Assembly (NCBI GenBank): GCA_902514645.1
Contig: CABXRO010000006.1
Location: 1 to 59,718 of the forward strand
Direction: 5' to 3'
Source of the DNA: an uncultured SAR86 cluster bacterium
GTDB lineage: Bacteria > Pseudomonadota > Gammaproteobacteria > Magnimaribacterales > AG-339-G14
DNA length: 59,718 nucleotides
Shown here: one piece after another, positions 17,513 through 27,082 of the stretch
How positions within the stretch are numbered: the first letter of the stretch is position 1
How the letters are laid out: each line of letters begins with the position of its first letter
Notes under the pieces: generated by a model
Told to the model about the DNA's origin: nothing
Seen by the model: the letters and a program-made list of their open reading frames with translations, nothing else
The model's database searches: none
Translations under genes and position numbers: made by a program

Positions 17513-19054
17513 ATGCATCCAGGAATAAACGGGCCAAAATTAAAAGATAAACCAGCAATTATCATGGCAGGTAGTGGAGAAGTTATCACGCATCAAGAAT
17601 TAAATGAATTATCAAATCAAGGCGCTCAATTATTTAGATCTTTAGGCCTAAAGCCTGGAGATAGCATAGCTTTTATGATGGAGAATCATAAATTATTTTT
17701 TCCAATTGCTTTTGCTGCTTATCGAAGTGGATTGAAGTATACAGCTATAAGTTGGAGACTTCAGGCAAGTGAAGTTGAGTATATTGTTAAGGACTGTGGT
17801 GCGAAAGTTTTCATAACCAGTAAATTCCTCGAGGATTCTGCAAAGTCTTTATCCAATTCTTTAGAAGGCGTTCAGAAATTTATGCTTGATGGAATAACAG
17901 ATGATTTTCAGTCTTATGAAGAAGAAATAAATAATATGCCAGTCACTCCTATAAAAGACGAGTGTCAGGGAGCTGCCATGTTGTATTCTTCTGGAACAAC
18001 TGGAAAGCCAAAAGGCGTTAGCCGCGAAATAAACCTAAATCCTTTACCTTATAAAGCAGATGAAGATGACTTAGGTTTAACCCGAGTTGTTCAGGGATTG
18101 TATTCTGCTGACGAAGATTCTGTTTATTTATCTCCAGCTCCTCTTTATCATTCAGCACCTATGGGCTTCAATACAGGATTTCTTGCCTTAGGAGCCACTA
18201 GTATTATTTTAGAAAAATTTGATCCTGAAGCTGCACTGGCTGCAATAGAAGAATATAAAATTACACATAGTCAATGGGTCCCAACAATGTTTATTAGATT
18301 TTTAAAAAGTGATCCTGAAATATTTGATAAATATGATCTATCGTCACATCGAATAGCTATTCATGCTGCTGCACCATGCCCGGTAGAAGTGAAAGAAAAA
18401 ATGATAGATTGGTGGGGCCCTATTATTCATGAATACTACGCAGGAACAGAGTTTAACGGCTTTGTAGCATGTAATTCAGAACAATGGCTCTCTCATAAAG
18501 GTACAGTTGGTCAGTCCTTACTTGGGCCAATACATATTTTGGATGATGATCAAAATGAAGTACCTGTTGGAGAAGAGGGTACAATTTACTTTGAAGGACC
18601 TACTGCCAATGGTTTTTCTTATCACAATGACAAAGAAAAAACTAAAGGAGCCACTTCAAAACAAGGATATACAACTTTAGGAGATATAGGTTACTTAGAT
18701 GAAGAAGGTTTTCTATACTTAACTGACAGAAAGGCTTTCATGATCATTTCTGGAGGCGTGAATATTTATCCAAAAGAGACAGAAGATGCATTGATCATGC
18801 ATCCTAAAGTTGCTGATGTTGCTGTTTTTGGCGTTCCCAATGAAGAAATGGGTGAAGAAGTTAAAGCTGTAGTTCAACCTGAAGATATGAGTCTTGCTGG
18901 AGATGATCTAGAAGCTGAACTTATGGCTTATTGTCGAGAACACATATCTCATGTGAAGTGCCCTAAAACTATCGATTTTAGGGAAGAGCTGCCTAGACAT
19001 CCAACTGGAAAGCTTTATAAAAGACTTCTCAAAGACGAATATTGGAAAAATTAA
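17513..19054 (+). CDS. Acyl-CoA synthetase (AMP-forming, ANL superfamily)
   Basis: The 513-residue protein shows the adenylate-forming core motifs: P-loop-like [12 protein letters not shown] (158-169), the YYAGTE A5 segment, the [18 protein letters not shown] hinge region and the C-terminal catalytic lysine segment PTGKLYKR. It activates a carboxylic acid to its CoA thioester through an acyl-adenylate. The substrate could be a medium- or long-chain fatty acid; the motifs do not discriminate. A GGGAGAGG ribosome site precedes the ATG. Its TAA stop shares the TTAA palindrome with the converging folD gene. Confidence 0.88.
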   Translation: MHPGINGPKLKDKPAIIMAGSGEVITHQELNELSNQGAQLFRSLGLKPGDSIAFMMENHKLFFPIAFAAYRSGLKYTAISWRLQASEVEYIVKDCGAKVFITSKFLEDSAKSLSNSLEGVQKFMLDGITDDFQSYEEEINNMPVTPIKDECQGAAMLYSSGTTGKPKGVSREINLNPLPYKADEDDLGLTRVVQGLYSADEDSVYLSPAPLYHSAPMGFNTGFLALGATSIILEKFDPEAALAAIEEYKITHSQWVPTMFIRFLKSDPEIFDKYDLSSHRIAIHAAAPCPVEVKEKMIDWWGPIIHEYYAGTEFNGFVACNSEQWLSHKGTVGQSLLGPIHILDDDQNEVPVGEEGTIYFEGPTANGFSYHNDKEKTKGATSKQGYTTLGDIGYLDEEGFLYLTDRKAFMIISGGVNIYPKETEDALIMHPKVADVAVFGVPNEEMGEEVKAVVQPEDMSLAGDDLEAELMAYCREHISHVKCPKTIDFREELPRHPTGKLYKRLLKDEYWKN

Positions 19055-19896
19055 TCAAGACCTAATTGAGCTTCACAACTTTCTAAAGTTTGCATAATCA
19101 AAGTATTGATAGTCATTGGACCAACACCTCCTGGAACGGGAGTATAAGCGTATGACCTTGAAATGATACCCTCAAGATCAATGTCACCACATTTCTCGGG
19201 ATGATATCCCGCATCAACTACAACTGCATTATCTTTGATCCAATCACTTTTGATAAACTTCGGAATACCAACTGCTCCTACTAAGATATCTGCAGTAGAT
19301 ACAATTTCAGGTAAATTTGTTGTTCTAGAATGACAAATTGTTACTGTTGCATTTTCATTTAATAACATCATTGCCATAGGCTTTCCCAATATAGGACTTC
19401 TTCCAACAATAACTGCTGATTTTCCTTCCAAAGGAATTTTATATTCTTTCAATAAACGCATTATTCCATAAGGAGTGCAAGAACCATATGCTCTTTCTTG
19501 CATACTCATTCTTCCAAATCCCAAACTAGTTACTCCATCAACGTCTTTATTTATATCTATCGCATCAAAACAAGATCTCTCATCGATATGAACTGGAACA
19601 GGATGTTGTAACAAAATTCCATGTACATCCTTATTGGCATTTAGTTCTTCAATTTTTTTTATTAACTCCGAAGTAGTTGTAGCTTCATCAAGTTCAATTT
19701 TCAAAGAGTCCATTCCGACCCTTTTGCAAGCATTACCTTTCATTTTTACATAAGTTGCTGAAGCAGGATCACTTCCAACTAAAATTGTAGCCAATATAGG
19801 TGTGGAAAAATTTCTAGCTTTAATTTTTTCAACACGTTTAGAAAAATCTTTTTCAGATTCAAGAGACAATTTTTTTCCGTCGAGTACTATAGCCAT
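19051..19896 (-). CDS. folD: Methylenetetrahydrofolate dehydrogenase/cyclohydrolase
   Basis: A 281-residue bifunctional FolD with the conserved KDVDG segment, the cofactor-site motif GRSPILGKP (~162-170) and the C-terminal [11 protein letters not shown] signature. It interconverts methylene-, methenyl- and formyl-tetrahydrofolate in one-carbon metabolism. It is transcribed away from tRNA-Pro and the trigger factor region, an arrangement like that I recall in Pseudomonas. It overlaps the converging acyl-CoA synthetase by 4 bp. Confidence 0.95.
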   Translation of the reverse strand: MAIVLDGKKLSLESEKDFSKRVEKIKARNFSTPILATILVGSDPASATYVKMKGNACKRVGMDSLKIELDEATTTSELIKKIEELNANKDVHGILLQHPVPVHIDERSCFDAIDINKDVDGVTSLGFGRMSMQERAYGSCTPYGIMRLLKEYKIPLEGKSAVIVGRSPILGKPMAMMLLNENATVTICHSRTTNLPEIVSTADILVGAVGIPKFIKSDWIKDNAVVVDAGYHPEKCGDIDLEGIISRSYAYTPVPGGVGPMTINTLIMQTLESCEAQLGLD

Positions 19897-19935
19897 CTTT
19901 ATTTGTTATCATACCACCCCTTATTTAAAAATTAA

Positions 19936-20012
19936 CGGGGTGTAGCGCAGCCTGGTAGCGCGCCTGCTTTGGGAGCAGGATGTCGGGGGTTCAAATCCCT
20001 CCACCCCGACCA
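19936..20012 (+). tRNA. tRNA-Pro (anticodon TGG)
   Basis: The acceptor stem CGGGGTG/CACCCCG, anticodon stem CCTGC/GCAGG with TGG at 19970-19972, a TTCAAAT T loop and encoded CCA (20010-20012) give a clean proline tRNA reading CCA codons. The following SDR start codon lies 7 bp after the CCA. Confidence 0.96.
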
Positions 20013-20019
20013 AAATATA

Positions 20020-20826
20020 ATGAGTTATTTAAGAAATAGAACAGCCCTCGTTACAGGTTCGTCATCAGGAATTGGCTTTGAAATAGTCAAATATCTTTCA
20101 AAGTTTGATATGGAAATAATTGTTACTGCAAGAAGAGAAGATAAATTAACAAAACTAAAAGAGGAAGTAGAGTCTAATTCAAACTCAAAAGTAATAGTTT
20201 TGGTAAAAGATTTGGCTAAATCTGACAGCCCTCAAGAGATTTATGATTTCTGTAAAAAAAATAACTATAAAGTTGATTTTTTAGTCAATAATGCTGGATA
20301 TGGATTTACTGAAGACTTTGATTCATATGATCTTGATAAACTCGATGATTTTTTAAATGTTTTGTTGAATTCTTTGGTCAAGTTAACGCGTCTTTTCATA
20401 AAAGATATGAAAGAGAGAAAATCTGGAAAGATTCTGCAGGTATCCTCAATAGCAGGAATAATTCCGAGTGGAAGCGGAGCAATTGGCATTTATGGAAATA
20501 TTAAGAATTTTGTGAATGAATTCACTATCACGTTGAACAGTACCTATAAAAAATACAATGTTCATGTTTGTGCTCTTTGTCCAGGCTTTACTGAAACAGG
20601 CTTCAATGAAAGAGCTGGATTTAATATGCAATACTCAGATGTACCTTCCTTATTTCTAATGTCAGCTGAGCAAGTCGCAGTTCAGGGAGTAGATGCTTGT
20701 TTAAAAGGAAAAGAAATTTATGTAGTAAGAGGCGGTTTTAATAAAACAATGATATTAATATCAAAATTCATTCCTAACAGGGTTTTAAGATTTCTTTTTG
20801 GTTCATTAGTCAATTTTGGTAAGTAA
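20020..20826 (+). CDS. SDR-family oxidoreductase
   Basis: A 268-residue SDR with TGSSSGIG near residue 13, NNAGYG near residue 89, an SSIAG serine segment and a Tyr-x3-Lys pair in IYGNIKNF. It resembles the membrane-near SDR group of short-chain dehydrogenases with a hydrophobic C-terminus; the substrate is unknown. The frame opens inside the tRNA-Pro gene, but the only sensible start is the ATG at 20020, 7 bp after the tRNA, without a Shine-Dalgarno. It sits between tRNA-Pro and tRNA-Arg, so it looks like an insertion into an otherwise conserved tRNA cluster. Confidence 0.82.
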   Translation: MSYLRNRTALVTGSSSGIGFEIVKYLSKFDMEIIVTARREDKLTKLKEEVESNSNSKVIVLVKDLAKSDSPQEIYDFCKKNNYKVDFLVNNAGYGFTEDFDSYDLDKLDDFLNVLLNSLVKLTRLFIKDMKERKSGKILQVSSIAGIIPSGSGAIGIYGNIKNFVNEFTITLNSTYKKYNVHVCALCPGFTETGFNERAGFNMQYSDVPSLFLMSAEQVAVQGVDACLKGKEIYVVRGGFNKTMILISKFIPNRVLRFLFGSLVNFGK

Positions 20827-20864
20827 AGACTAATCGTAAGTATTTTTATACAATAGCAAATTCA

Positions 20865-20941
20865 CTCCCGGTAGCTCAGCTGGATAGAGCATCTGCCTTC
20901 TAAGCAGAGGGTCGCAGGTTCGAATCCTGCCCGGGAGGCCA
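20865..20941 (+). tRNA. tRNA-Arg (anticodon TCT)
   Basis: The acceptor stem CTCCCGG/CCGGGAG, anticodon stem TCTGC/GCAGA with TCT at 20899-20901, a TTCGAAT T loop and encoded CCA (20939-20941) identify an arginine tRNA for AGA codons, in keeping with the heavy AGA use in this AT-rich window. Confidence 0.96.
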
Positions 20942-20946
20942 CTAAT

Positions 20947-21023
20947 GGTGGGCGTAGCTCAGTTGGTAGAGCACTGGTTTGTGGTACCGGTTGTCGTGGG
21001 TTCGAGCCCCATCGCCCACCCCA
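20947..21023 (+). tRNA. tRNA-His (anticodon GTG)
   Basis: The acceptor stem GTGGGCG/CGCCCAC carries the extra G-1 (20947) facing C73, the hallmark of tRNA-His. The anticodon stem CTGGT/ACCGG encloses GTG at 20981-20983. CCA is encoded. It lies 5 bp after tRNA-Arg and 16 bp before tig, in a tandem likely transcribed together. Confidence 0.96.
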
Positions 21024-21039
21024 AAAAAAGAAGGAAATT

Positions 21040-22332
21040 ATGTTTGGTAAAAAAAATAATCTAGAAAAAAAAATAAAGTTAAATATTTTGTCTAAAGATC
21101 TTGAAGACGACTTTAAAAAAAGGCTTTTATCTCAGCAATCATCCTCTGACCTTAAGGGATTCAGAAAAGGTAAAGCTCCATTAGATGTAATCGAAAAGTA
21201 CTATGGGGATCAAATTAAACAAAGGTTAATTATGGATAAGATGGGAGATATTTTTTATAAGAAAATTTCTGAAGAAAATATACCAGTCGTTGGTCAGCCT
21301 AATTTTGTCCCAGAATCTTTTGATATTAAAAAAGATATTAAATTTGAAGTATCGTATGAAATTTATCCAGAATTTTCTTTAACAAAAATGGGCTCTCTAT
21401 CCTTTAAAAAGCCTGTTTCAAAAATTACAAATGAAGATATTAAAAAAGCTACTGATCTAGTTTTAAAAAGATATGGAAAAGCCGAGCCAACAAACGAAGA
21501 AAGCAGGGAAGGAAATCTAGTAAAAATTGATTTTGAAGGATTTTTAAATGAAGAAAAATTTGAAGGTGGTGAGGCACAAGATTATTCTCTTGAACTTGGA
21601 TCAAAAACTATGATTCCAGGCTTTGAAGAACAAATAATTGGTATGAAAGCCTTGGAAACCAGAGAAATCCAAGTAACTTTTCCGGAAGACTATCAAGCAG
21701 AAAATTTAAAAGGACAAAATGTAATGTTTAAAATAAACATGAAAGAAGTTTCAGAAGTAAAAATCCCTAATCTTGATGAGGAATTTTTTAAGTCCATAAA
21801 TATGGATGTTAAAACAAAGGAAGAATTTGAGAAAAAAATTGAAGAACAGCTACAAACTGATTTAAAAGAAAATTTAAAAATAAAAACTAAACAAAGAATA
21901 TTCGATGCTTTTGAAAGCTCAAATCAAGTTGATATTCCTAAAAGTATGATTATTTCTGAGGCAAATAATTTAAGAAAAAACTCTGCTCAACAAATAGGAT
22001 TAGATATAAGCAAATTAGAGGATGACCAATTCCCAATTGAAAATTTTAAAGAAAATGCTCTTAAAAGAGTTAGGTTGGGCGTCTTGATAAATAAATTAAT
22101 TGAAGAAAACAATATTGCCGTAGATAAAGATACTTTGAAGGAAGAAATTGAAGACAAATCTAAATCATTTAAAGATCCAGAGCAATATGTCAATTGGATA
22201 TATGGTAATGAAGAACAACTAAAAAATATTGAGTCTCTTGTTTTAGAAGATAAAGTAGCTGAATACTTAGAAAGCAAATCTAAAGTAGAAGAGGAGTCGT
22301 TAAGTTTTGAAGAAGTAGTTTCTATGGGTTAA
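21040..22332 (+). CDS. tig: Trigger factor, ribosome-associated chaperone
   Basis: A 430-residue trigger factor. The ribosome-docking signature GFRKGKAP is at 39-47, the FKBP-type peptidyl-prolyl isomerase domain spans about 155-240 (with GSKTMIPGFEEQIIGM), and a long helical, lysine- and glutamate-rich C-terminal chaperone domain follows. It binds nascent chains at the ribosome exit tunnel. An AGAAGGA ribosome site sits in the 16-bp gap after tRNA-His. clpP follows 9 bp after its stop, as in E. coli and Pseudomonas. Confidence 0.97.
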   Translation: MFGKKNNLEKKIKLNILSKDLEDDFKKRLLSQQSSSDLKGFRKGKAPLDVIEKYYGDQIKQRLIMDKMGDIFYKKISEENIPVVGQPNFVPESFDIKKDIKFEVSYEIYPEFSLTKMGSLSFKKPVSKITNEDIKKATDLVLKRYGKAEPTNEESREGNLVKIDFEGFLNEEKFEGGEAQDYSLELGSKTMIPGFEEQIIGMKALETREIQVTFPEDYQAENLKGQNVMFKINMKEVSEVKIPNLDEEFFKSINMDVKTKEEFEKKIEEQLQTDLKENLKIKTKQRIFDAFESSNQVDIPKSMIISEANNLRKNSAQQIGLDISKLEDDQFPIENFKENALKRVRLGVLINKLIEENNIAVDKDTLKEEIEDKSKSFKDPEQYVNWIYGNEEQLKNIESLVLEDKVAEYLESKSKVEEESLSFEEVVSMG

Positions 22333-22341
22333 ATTAAGAAT

Positions 22342-22944
22342 ATGACAAACATAAAAAATCAGCTTGTTCCAATGGTTGTGGAACAAACACCAAGAGGAGA
22401 GAGGGCTTTTGATATTTACTCCAGGCTTCTTAAAGAAAGAGTTATTTTCATTACTGGTCCGATAGAAGACCATATGGCAAATTTAGTTGTGGCTCAATTG
22501 CTTTTTCTAGAAGCAGAAAATCCAGAAAAAGACATTAATATTTACATAAATTCACCAGGAGGGTCAGTAACTTCAGGCATGTCAATATACGACACAATGT
22601 CTTATATTAAACCTGATATAAGTACTTTATGTATAGGCCAAGCTTCTAGCATGGGGGCAATTTTGCTCACTGGCGGTACTAAAGGTAAGAGATTTGCTCT
22701 CCCAAATTCTAGAATAATGATCCATCAACCCTTAGGAGGATTTCAGGGGCAGGCAACCGATATTGAAATTCATGCTCAAGAAATACTTAAAATCAGAACT
22801 AAATTGAATGAAATTCTGTCTCATCATAGCGGGAAAGATATTGACAAAGTTAGTCAAGATACTGAAAGAGATAATTTTATGAGCGGTGAAGAAGCTGTAA
22901 AGTATGGTTTAATAGATAAAGTTATTGATAAAAGAGATAAATAG
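22342..22944 (+). CDS. clpP: ATP-dependent Clp protease proteolytic subunit
   Basis: The 200-residue protein has the ClpP triad: Ser103 in GQASSMGA, His128 in MIHQP and an Asp in DTERDNF near residue 177. It forms the double-heptamer proteolytic chamber that partners with ClpX encoded 2 bp downstream. The short N-terminal stretch before VPMVVEQT would be the processed propeptide. tig, clpP and clpX are contiguous and presumably one operon. Confidence 0.97.
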   Translation: MTNIKNQLVPMVVEQTPRGERAFDIYSRLLKERVIFITGPIEDHMANLVVAQLLFLEAENPEKDINIYINSPGGSVTSGMSIYDTMSYIKPDISTLCIGQASSMGAILLTGGTKGKRFALPNSRIMIHQPLGGFQGQATDIEIHAQEILKIRTKLNEILSHHSGKDIDKVSQDTERDNFMSGEEAVKYGLIDKVIDKRDK

Positions 22945-22946
22945 AT

Positions 22947-24209
22947 ATGTCTGAAAATCAAGAAACAGATAAAAAATTATTTTGTTCTTTCTGCGGAAAG
23001 AATCAGTCCGAGGTAAAAAAACTAATTGCCGGACCTTCTGTTTACATATGCGATGAATGTGTGTCTCTTTGTAACGATATTATTAAAGAAGATTTTGCAG
23101 AAGCCAACCAAGAATCTTCTGACGAAAAATTACCCGTTCCAGAGGAAATCAAAGAAATTCTTGACGATTATGTTATTGGCCAAGAATCTGCAAAAAAGAC
23201 CCTAGCTGTAGCTGTTTATAACCATTATAAAAAATTAAAAAGTTCGCAATCTTCTAGTTCCGATGTCGAATTAGGAAAAAGCAATATTCTTCTTCTAGGG
23301 CCTACAGGCAGTGGAAAAACTCTATTGGCACAGACTTTAGCCAGACTCTTAGATGTTCCATTTACCATTGCTGACGCAACTACTTTAACTGAAGCAGGTT
23401 ATGTTGGTGAAGACGTAGAAAATATTATTCAAAAACTTCTTCAAAAATGTGATTACGATGTTGAAAAAGCTCAAGTAGGTATCGTTTACATTGATGAAAT
23501 AGATAAAATTGCGAGGAAATCAGACAATCCATCGATAACTAGAGATGTTTCTGGTGAAGGTGTACAACAAGCATTGCTTAAACTTGTTGAAGGTACTACC
23601 GCTGCAGTTCCACCTCAAGGAGGTAGAAAACATCCTCAGCAAGAGTTTTTACAAGTCGATACTTCTAATATCTTATTCATTTGTGGCGGAGCTTTCTCAG
23701 GCCTTGAAGATATCATTAAAGCAAGATCTGAAGAGAGAGGTATGGGCTTTGAAGCATCTGTTAAGAGAAAAACACAAGGATTTGATTCAAAAGTTATTAA
23801 AAACTCTCAACCAGAGGATTTAATTAAATATGGCTTAATCCCAGAGTTTGTAGGAAGGTTACCTGTAATGGCTACTTTGGATGAATTAGATGAGGATGCA
23901 CTTATTACAATTCTTACAGAGCCTAAAAACTCCCTAACTAAACAATTCAAAAAACTTTTTGAAATGGAAAACGTAGAACTTGATATAAGAAAGGATGCTC
24001 TTTCTGAAATAGCTAAGCTGGCAATTGAAATGAAAACTGGGGCCAGAGGTCTTAGGTCAATTTTAGAAAAATCTCTTCTTGATACCATGTATGAAGTTCC
24101 TTCTGTGGATAATCTTGAAAAGGTTGTTTTGGACGCCTCCTCTATTAAAGGCGACTCTAAGCCTTTACTAGTTTACGAAACTGATTTGGATTCAAAAAAA
24201 TTACAATAA
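22947..24209 (+). CDS. clpX: ATP-dependent Clp protease ATP-binding subunit ClpX
   Basis: A 420-residue AAA+ unfoldase with the N-terminal zinc-binding domain (Cys13, Cys16, Cys35, Cys38), Walker A GPTGSGKT (~117-124), Walker B VYIDEIDK and the C-terminal AAA+ small domain ([10 protein letters not shown]). It recognises tagged substrates, unfolds them and feeds them to ClpP. It starts 2 bp after clpP. Confidence 0.97.
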   Translation: MSENQETDKKLFCSFCGKNQSEVKKLIAGPSVYICDECVSLCNDIIKEDFAEANQESSDEKLPVPEEIKEILDDYVIGQESAKKTLAVAVYNHYKKLKSSQSSSSDVELGKSNILLLGPTGSGKTLLAQTLARLLDVPFTIADATTLTEAGYVGEDVENIIQKLLQKCDYDVEKAQVGIVYIDEIDKIARKSDNPSITRDVSGEGVQQALLKLVEGTTAAVPPQGGRKHPQQEFLQVDTSNILFICGGAFSGLEDIIKARSEERGMGFEASVKRKTQGFDSKVIKNSQPEDLIKYGLIPEFVGRLPVMATLDELDEDALITILTEPKNSLTKQFKKLFEMENVELDIRKDALSEIAKLAIEMKTGARGLRSILEKSLLDTMYEVPSVDNLEKVVLDASSIKGDSKPLLVYETDLDSKKLQ

Positions 24210-24254
24210 CTTGTTTTTTTTTGAATTGTCCTTATATAAAGATGAGAGGTCATT

Positions 24255-26639
24255 ATGAATATTCCACTAGTCCCCCTTAGAGATGTTGTAATTTTTCCTG
24301 GCGTAGTAACACCCTTATTTGTTGGAAGAGAATCCTCAATTAATTCTCTTCAAAAGGCTATGTCAGATGATAAATCCGTAATGCTTGTTGCACAGCGAGA
24401 AGCTAATACTGAAAATCCAAATAAAAAAGATTTATATGATATTGGTACTGTATCCACCATATTACAATTGATTAAGCTTCCAGACGGTACATACAAAGTT
24501 CTCGTAGAAGGCATTAAACGAGCAAAACTACAAAACTTAGTTTCTGGAAAAGATATTCTCGAAGCAGAGGTAGATATCCTTGAGGATTCTGAAATGGAAG
24601 AAGATCTTAAAAAAAGTTATGTAAATACTTTGCAATCACAATTTAGAGAACTTTCTAAAACGTCACAAAAAATTAGACCTGAAATTGCTAATCAGGTCAG
24701 GTCAGTTGAAAGATTGGAAAAATTAATCGACACTCTTGTAGGTCATCTATCTATTTCTATTGCGGACAGACAAATTTTATTAGAAGAACTTGACTTAGAA
24801 GAGAGGGCAAAAAACTTGGTTAATCTTCTTGAAACACAACTTGATCTTACTCAAATGGAGAAAAAAATCCGAAATAGAGTTAAGAAACAAATGGAAAAGA
24901 GTCAAAAAGAATATTACTTGAGTGAACAAATGAAGGCTCTCAAAAAAGAAATGGGAGAGGGCGAAGATTTAGATGATGAAGTAGAAATTCTTGAAAAGAA
25001 AATAAGCGATTCTGGAATGCCTGATGATGCAAAGGAAAAGGTAAATACAGAATTAAATAAATTTAAGTTAATGCCCCCAATGTCAGCAGAAGCTTCCGTT
25101 GTGCGTGGATATATAGATTGGATGACCAGTATTCCTTGGAAAAAGAAATCTAAAATCCAAAAAAACATCGAAAATGCAAGTAAAGTCTTGGAAACAGATC
25201 ATCATGGCCTTGAAGAGGTTAAAGAAAGAATTCTCGAATATCTTGCTGTTCAAAAAAGAGTTTCAAAACTCAAAGGCCCTGTCCTATGTTTAGTAGGACC
25301 TCCTGGAGTTGGTAAGACTTCTTTAGGAGAATCAATTGCGAGAGCAACTGGTAGAAAGTTCACTAGAGTATCTCTTGGTGGAGTAAGAGACGAAGCAGAA
25401 ATTAGAGGTCATAGAAGAACTTACATTGGCTCGATGCCTGGAAAAATACTCCAGAAGATGTCAAAAGTAGGTGTAAAAAATCCGTTATTTCTTCTTGATG
25501 AGATAGATAAAATGGGAATGGATTACAGAGGAGACCCTTCATCTGCTCTTCTTGAGGTTTTAGACCCAGAACAAAATCACACGTTCAATGATCATTATCT
25601 CGAAGTTGATTATGATTTATCGGATGTTATGTTTGTTTGTACAGCAAATTCGTTAGATATTCCTGCTCCTCTTCTGGACAGAATGGAAATCATTAGACTT
25701 CCTGGCTATACGGAAGATGAAAAATTGAGCATTGCCAAAGATTACCTAGTAAAAAAACAATTGAAAAATAACGGTTTAGACGAGACCGAAATTAATATTT
25801 CAGATAAATCTATTTTAGATGTAATTAGGTATTACACCAGAGAAGCCGGAGTAAGATCTTTAGAAAGAGAAATAGCAAAAATTTGTAGGAAGACAATTAA
25901 AAAAATTGCTGATCTTAAAGAAAAAAAACTCATTAATGTAACACCAAAAATACTAGAAGATATTTTAGGAGTTAAAAAATTTGATTATGGCGAAGCTAAG
26001 GATAAAGACCGTATTGGACAAGTGACTGGATTAGCATGGACTCAAGTTGGCGGAGAGCTTCTTACTATTGAGGCTTCTGCATTCAAAGGAAAAGGTAAAA
26101 TCATTAAAACTGGAAAACTGGGAGATGTAATGCAGGAGTCTATCCAAGCTGCAATCTCAGTAATAAGAGCAAGAGCAGAAACTCTAGGAATTAATCCTGA
26201 TTTTCATGAATTAAATGATCTTCACATACACGTGCCAGAAGGAGCAACTCCAAAGGATGGACCAAGTGCTGGCATAGGAATGTGTACAGCCGTTGCTTCT
26301 GTACTTTCCGAAATTCCTGTAAGAGCTGATGTTGCCATGACAGGAGAAATTACTCTAAGAGGAGAAGTTCTTAAGATTGGAGGCTTAAAGGAAAAGCTTT
26401 TGGCAGCTAAAAGAGGCGGTATAAAGACAGTTTTAATCCCAGAGGGAAATGTAGGAGATCTTAGAGAAATTCCTGACAAAATAAAAACAAAACTAGAAAT
26501 AAGACCAGTTAAATGGATTGATGAAGTTTTTGATCTCGTTTTGACGGAAAAGCCAAAGATTTGGGAAGATAAAGAAGAAAATTCATCTAAAGGAACGAGA
26601 AGAAAAAAAACTCGAAAACATAAGCTTGAAACCCATTAA
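24255..26639 (+). CDS. lon: ATP-dependent Lon protease
   Basis: A 794-residue Lon with the N-terminal substrate-binding LON domain, a coiled-coil middle region, Walker A GPPGVGKT (~348-355), Walker B FLLDEIDKM, and the C-terminal protease domain with the Ser-Lys dyad (DGPSAGIG near 671 and a lysine ~43 residues later). It degrades damaged and regulatory proteins. The 45-bp gap after clpX contains a TATATAAA segment and a GAGAGG ribosome site, so it may have its own promoter. The extreme C-terminus is an unusual basic tail (TRRKKTRKHK). Confidence 0.97.
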   Translation: MNIPLVPLRDVVIFPGVVTPLFVGRESSINSLQKAMSDDKSVMLVAQREANTENPNKKDLYDIGTVSTILQLIKLPDGTYKVLVEGIKRAKLQNLVSGKDILEAEVDILEDSEMEEDLKKSYVNTLQSQFRELSKTSQKIRPEIANQVRSVERLEKLIDTLVGHLSISIADRQILLEELDLEERAKNLVNLLETQLDLTQMEKKIRNRVKKQMEKSQKEYYLSEQMKALKKEMGEGEDLDDEVEILEKKISDSGMPDDAKEKVNTELNKFKLMPPMSAEASVVRGYIDWMTSIPWKKKSKIQKNIENASKVLETDHHGLEEVKERILEYLAVQKRVSKLKGPVLCLVGPPGVGKTSLGESIARATGRKFTRVSLGGVRDEAEIRGHRRTYIGSMPGKILQKMSKVGVKNPLFLLDEIDKMGMDYRGDPSSALLEVLDPEQNHTFNDHYLEVDYDLSDVMFVCTANSLDIPAPLLDRMEIIRLPGYTEDEKLSIAKDYLVKKQLKNNGLDETEINISDKSILDVIRYYTREAGVRSLEREIAKICRKTIKKIADLKEKKLINVTPKILEDILGVKKFDYGEAKDKDRIGQVTGLAWTQVGGELLTIEASAFKGKGKIIKTGKLGDVMQESIQAAISVIRARAETLGINPDFHELNDLHIHVPEGATPKDGPSAGIGMCTAVASVLSEIPVRADVAMTGEITLRGEVLKIGGLKEKLLAAKRGGIKTVLIPEGNVGDLREIPDKIKTKLEIRPVKWIDEVFDLVLTEKPKIWEDKEENSSKGTRRKKTRKHKLETH

Positions 26640-26667
26640 AAAAAGGTGTTTAAGCTTTAAAACTCGC

Positions 26668-26696
26668 TTGACAGATATATATCTACATGTCTAAAT
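26668..26696 (+). promoter_or_regulatory. Candidate hupB promoter with embedded palindrome
   Basis: A consensus -35 TTGACA (26668-26673) lies 17 bp before a weak -10 CTAAAT (26691-26696). The perfect palindrome AGATATATATCT (26673-26684) occupies the spacer. A second -35-like TTGACT is at 26704-26709. Either could start the hupB transcript; the palindrome could be an operator. Confidence 0.45.
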
Positions 26697-26753
26697 CTCT
26701 TTATTGACTTCATGTCTTAAGAATTTTAACAACTTTATTTAGGAGAGAGACTA

Positions 26754-27023
26754 GTGAATAAAGCCGAATTAATAGAAGCAGTTGCTGATGCGACTGATAC
26801 CTCAAAAGCCGAAGCCAGCAGAACATTAGATGCTGTGCTTGATTCAATTTCAGGAGCTTTAAGTAACGGAGACTCCGTTGCACTTGTTGGATTTGGAACT
26901 TTTAACGTAAGAGAGAGAGCAGCAAGAATGGGTCGTAATCCTGCTACCGGTGAAACAATCCAAATTGCAGCCTCAAAAGGGGTTGGCTTTAAAGCCGGAA
27001 AAAGTCTCAAAGATAGTTTATAA
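26754..27023 (+). CDS. hupB: DNA-binding protein HU (beta-type)
   Basis: An 89-residue HU/IHF-fold protein with the helical dimerisation N-terminus and the DNA-binding arm containing RNPATGET (61-68). HU bends and compacts DNA as a dimer. The start is GTG behind a strong AGGAG ribosome site 8 bp upstream. Its position directly after lon is the standard gammaproteobacterial arrangement. A strong terminator follows 12 bp after the stop. Confidence 0.95.
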   Translation: MNKAELIEAVADATDTSKAEASRTLDAVLDSISGALSNGDSVALVGFGTFNVRERAARMGRNPATGETIQIAASKGVGFKAGKSLKDSL

Positions 27024-27035
27024 ACTTATTTTTTT

Positions 27036-27070
27036 AAAACGCGTCCTATTTTTAGGGCGCGTTTTTATTT
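27036..27070 (+). terminator. Rho-independent terminator after hupB
   Basis: A 13-bp stem (AAAACGCGTCCTA with TAGGGCGCGTTTT, one T-G pair) with a TTTT loop is followed by a T-rich run. It ends 12 bp before the ppiD start codon, so ppiD needs read-through or a promoter inside the terminator region. Confidence 0.9.
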
Positions 27071-27082
27071 TATAATCGCACA

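Noticed and set aside
19969-20019. Extended N-terminus of the SDR reading through tRNA-Pro
   Set aside because: The extra 17 codons are tRNA sequence; the ATG at 20020 gives the normal SDR N-terminus.
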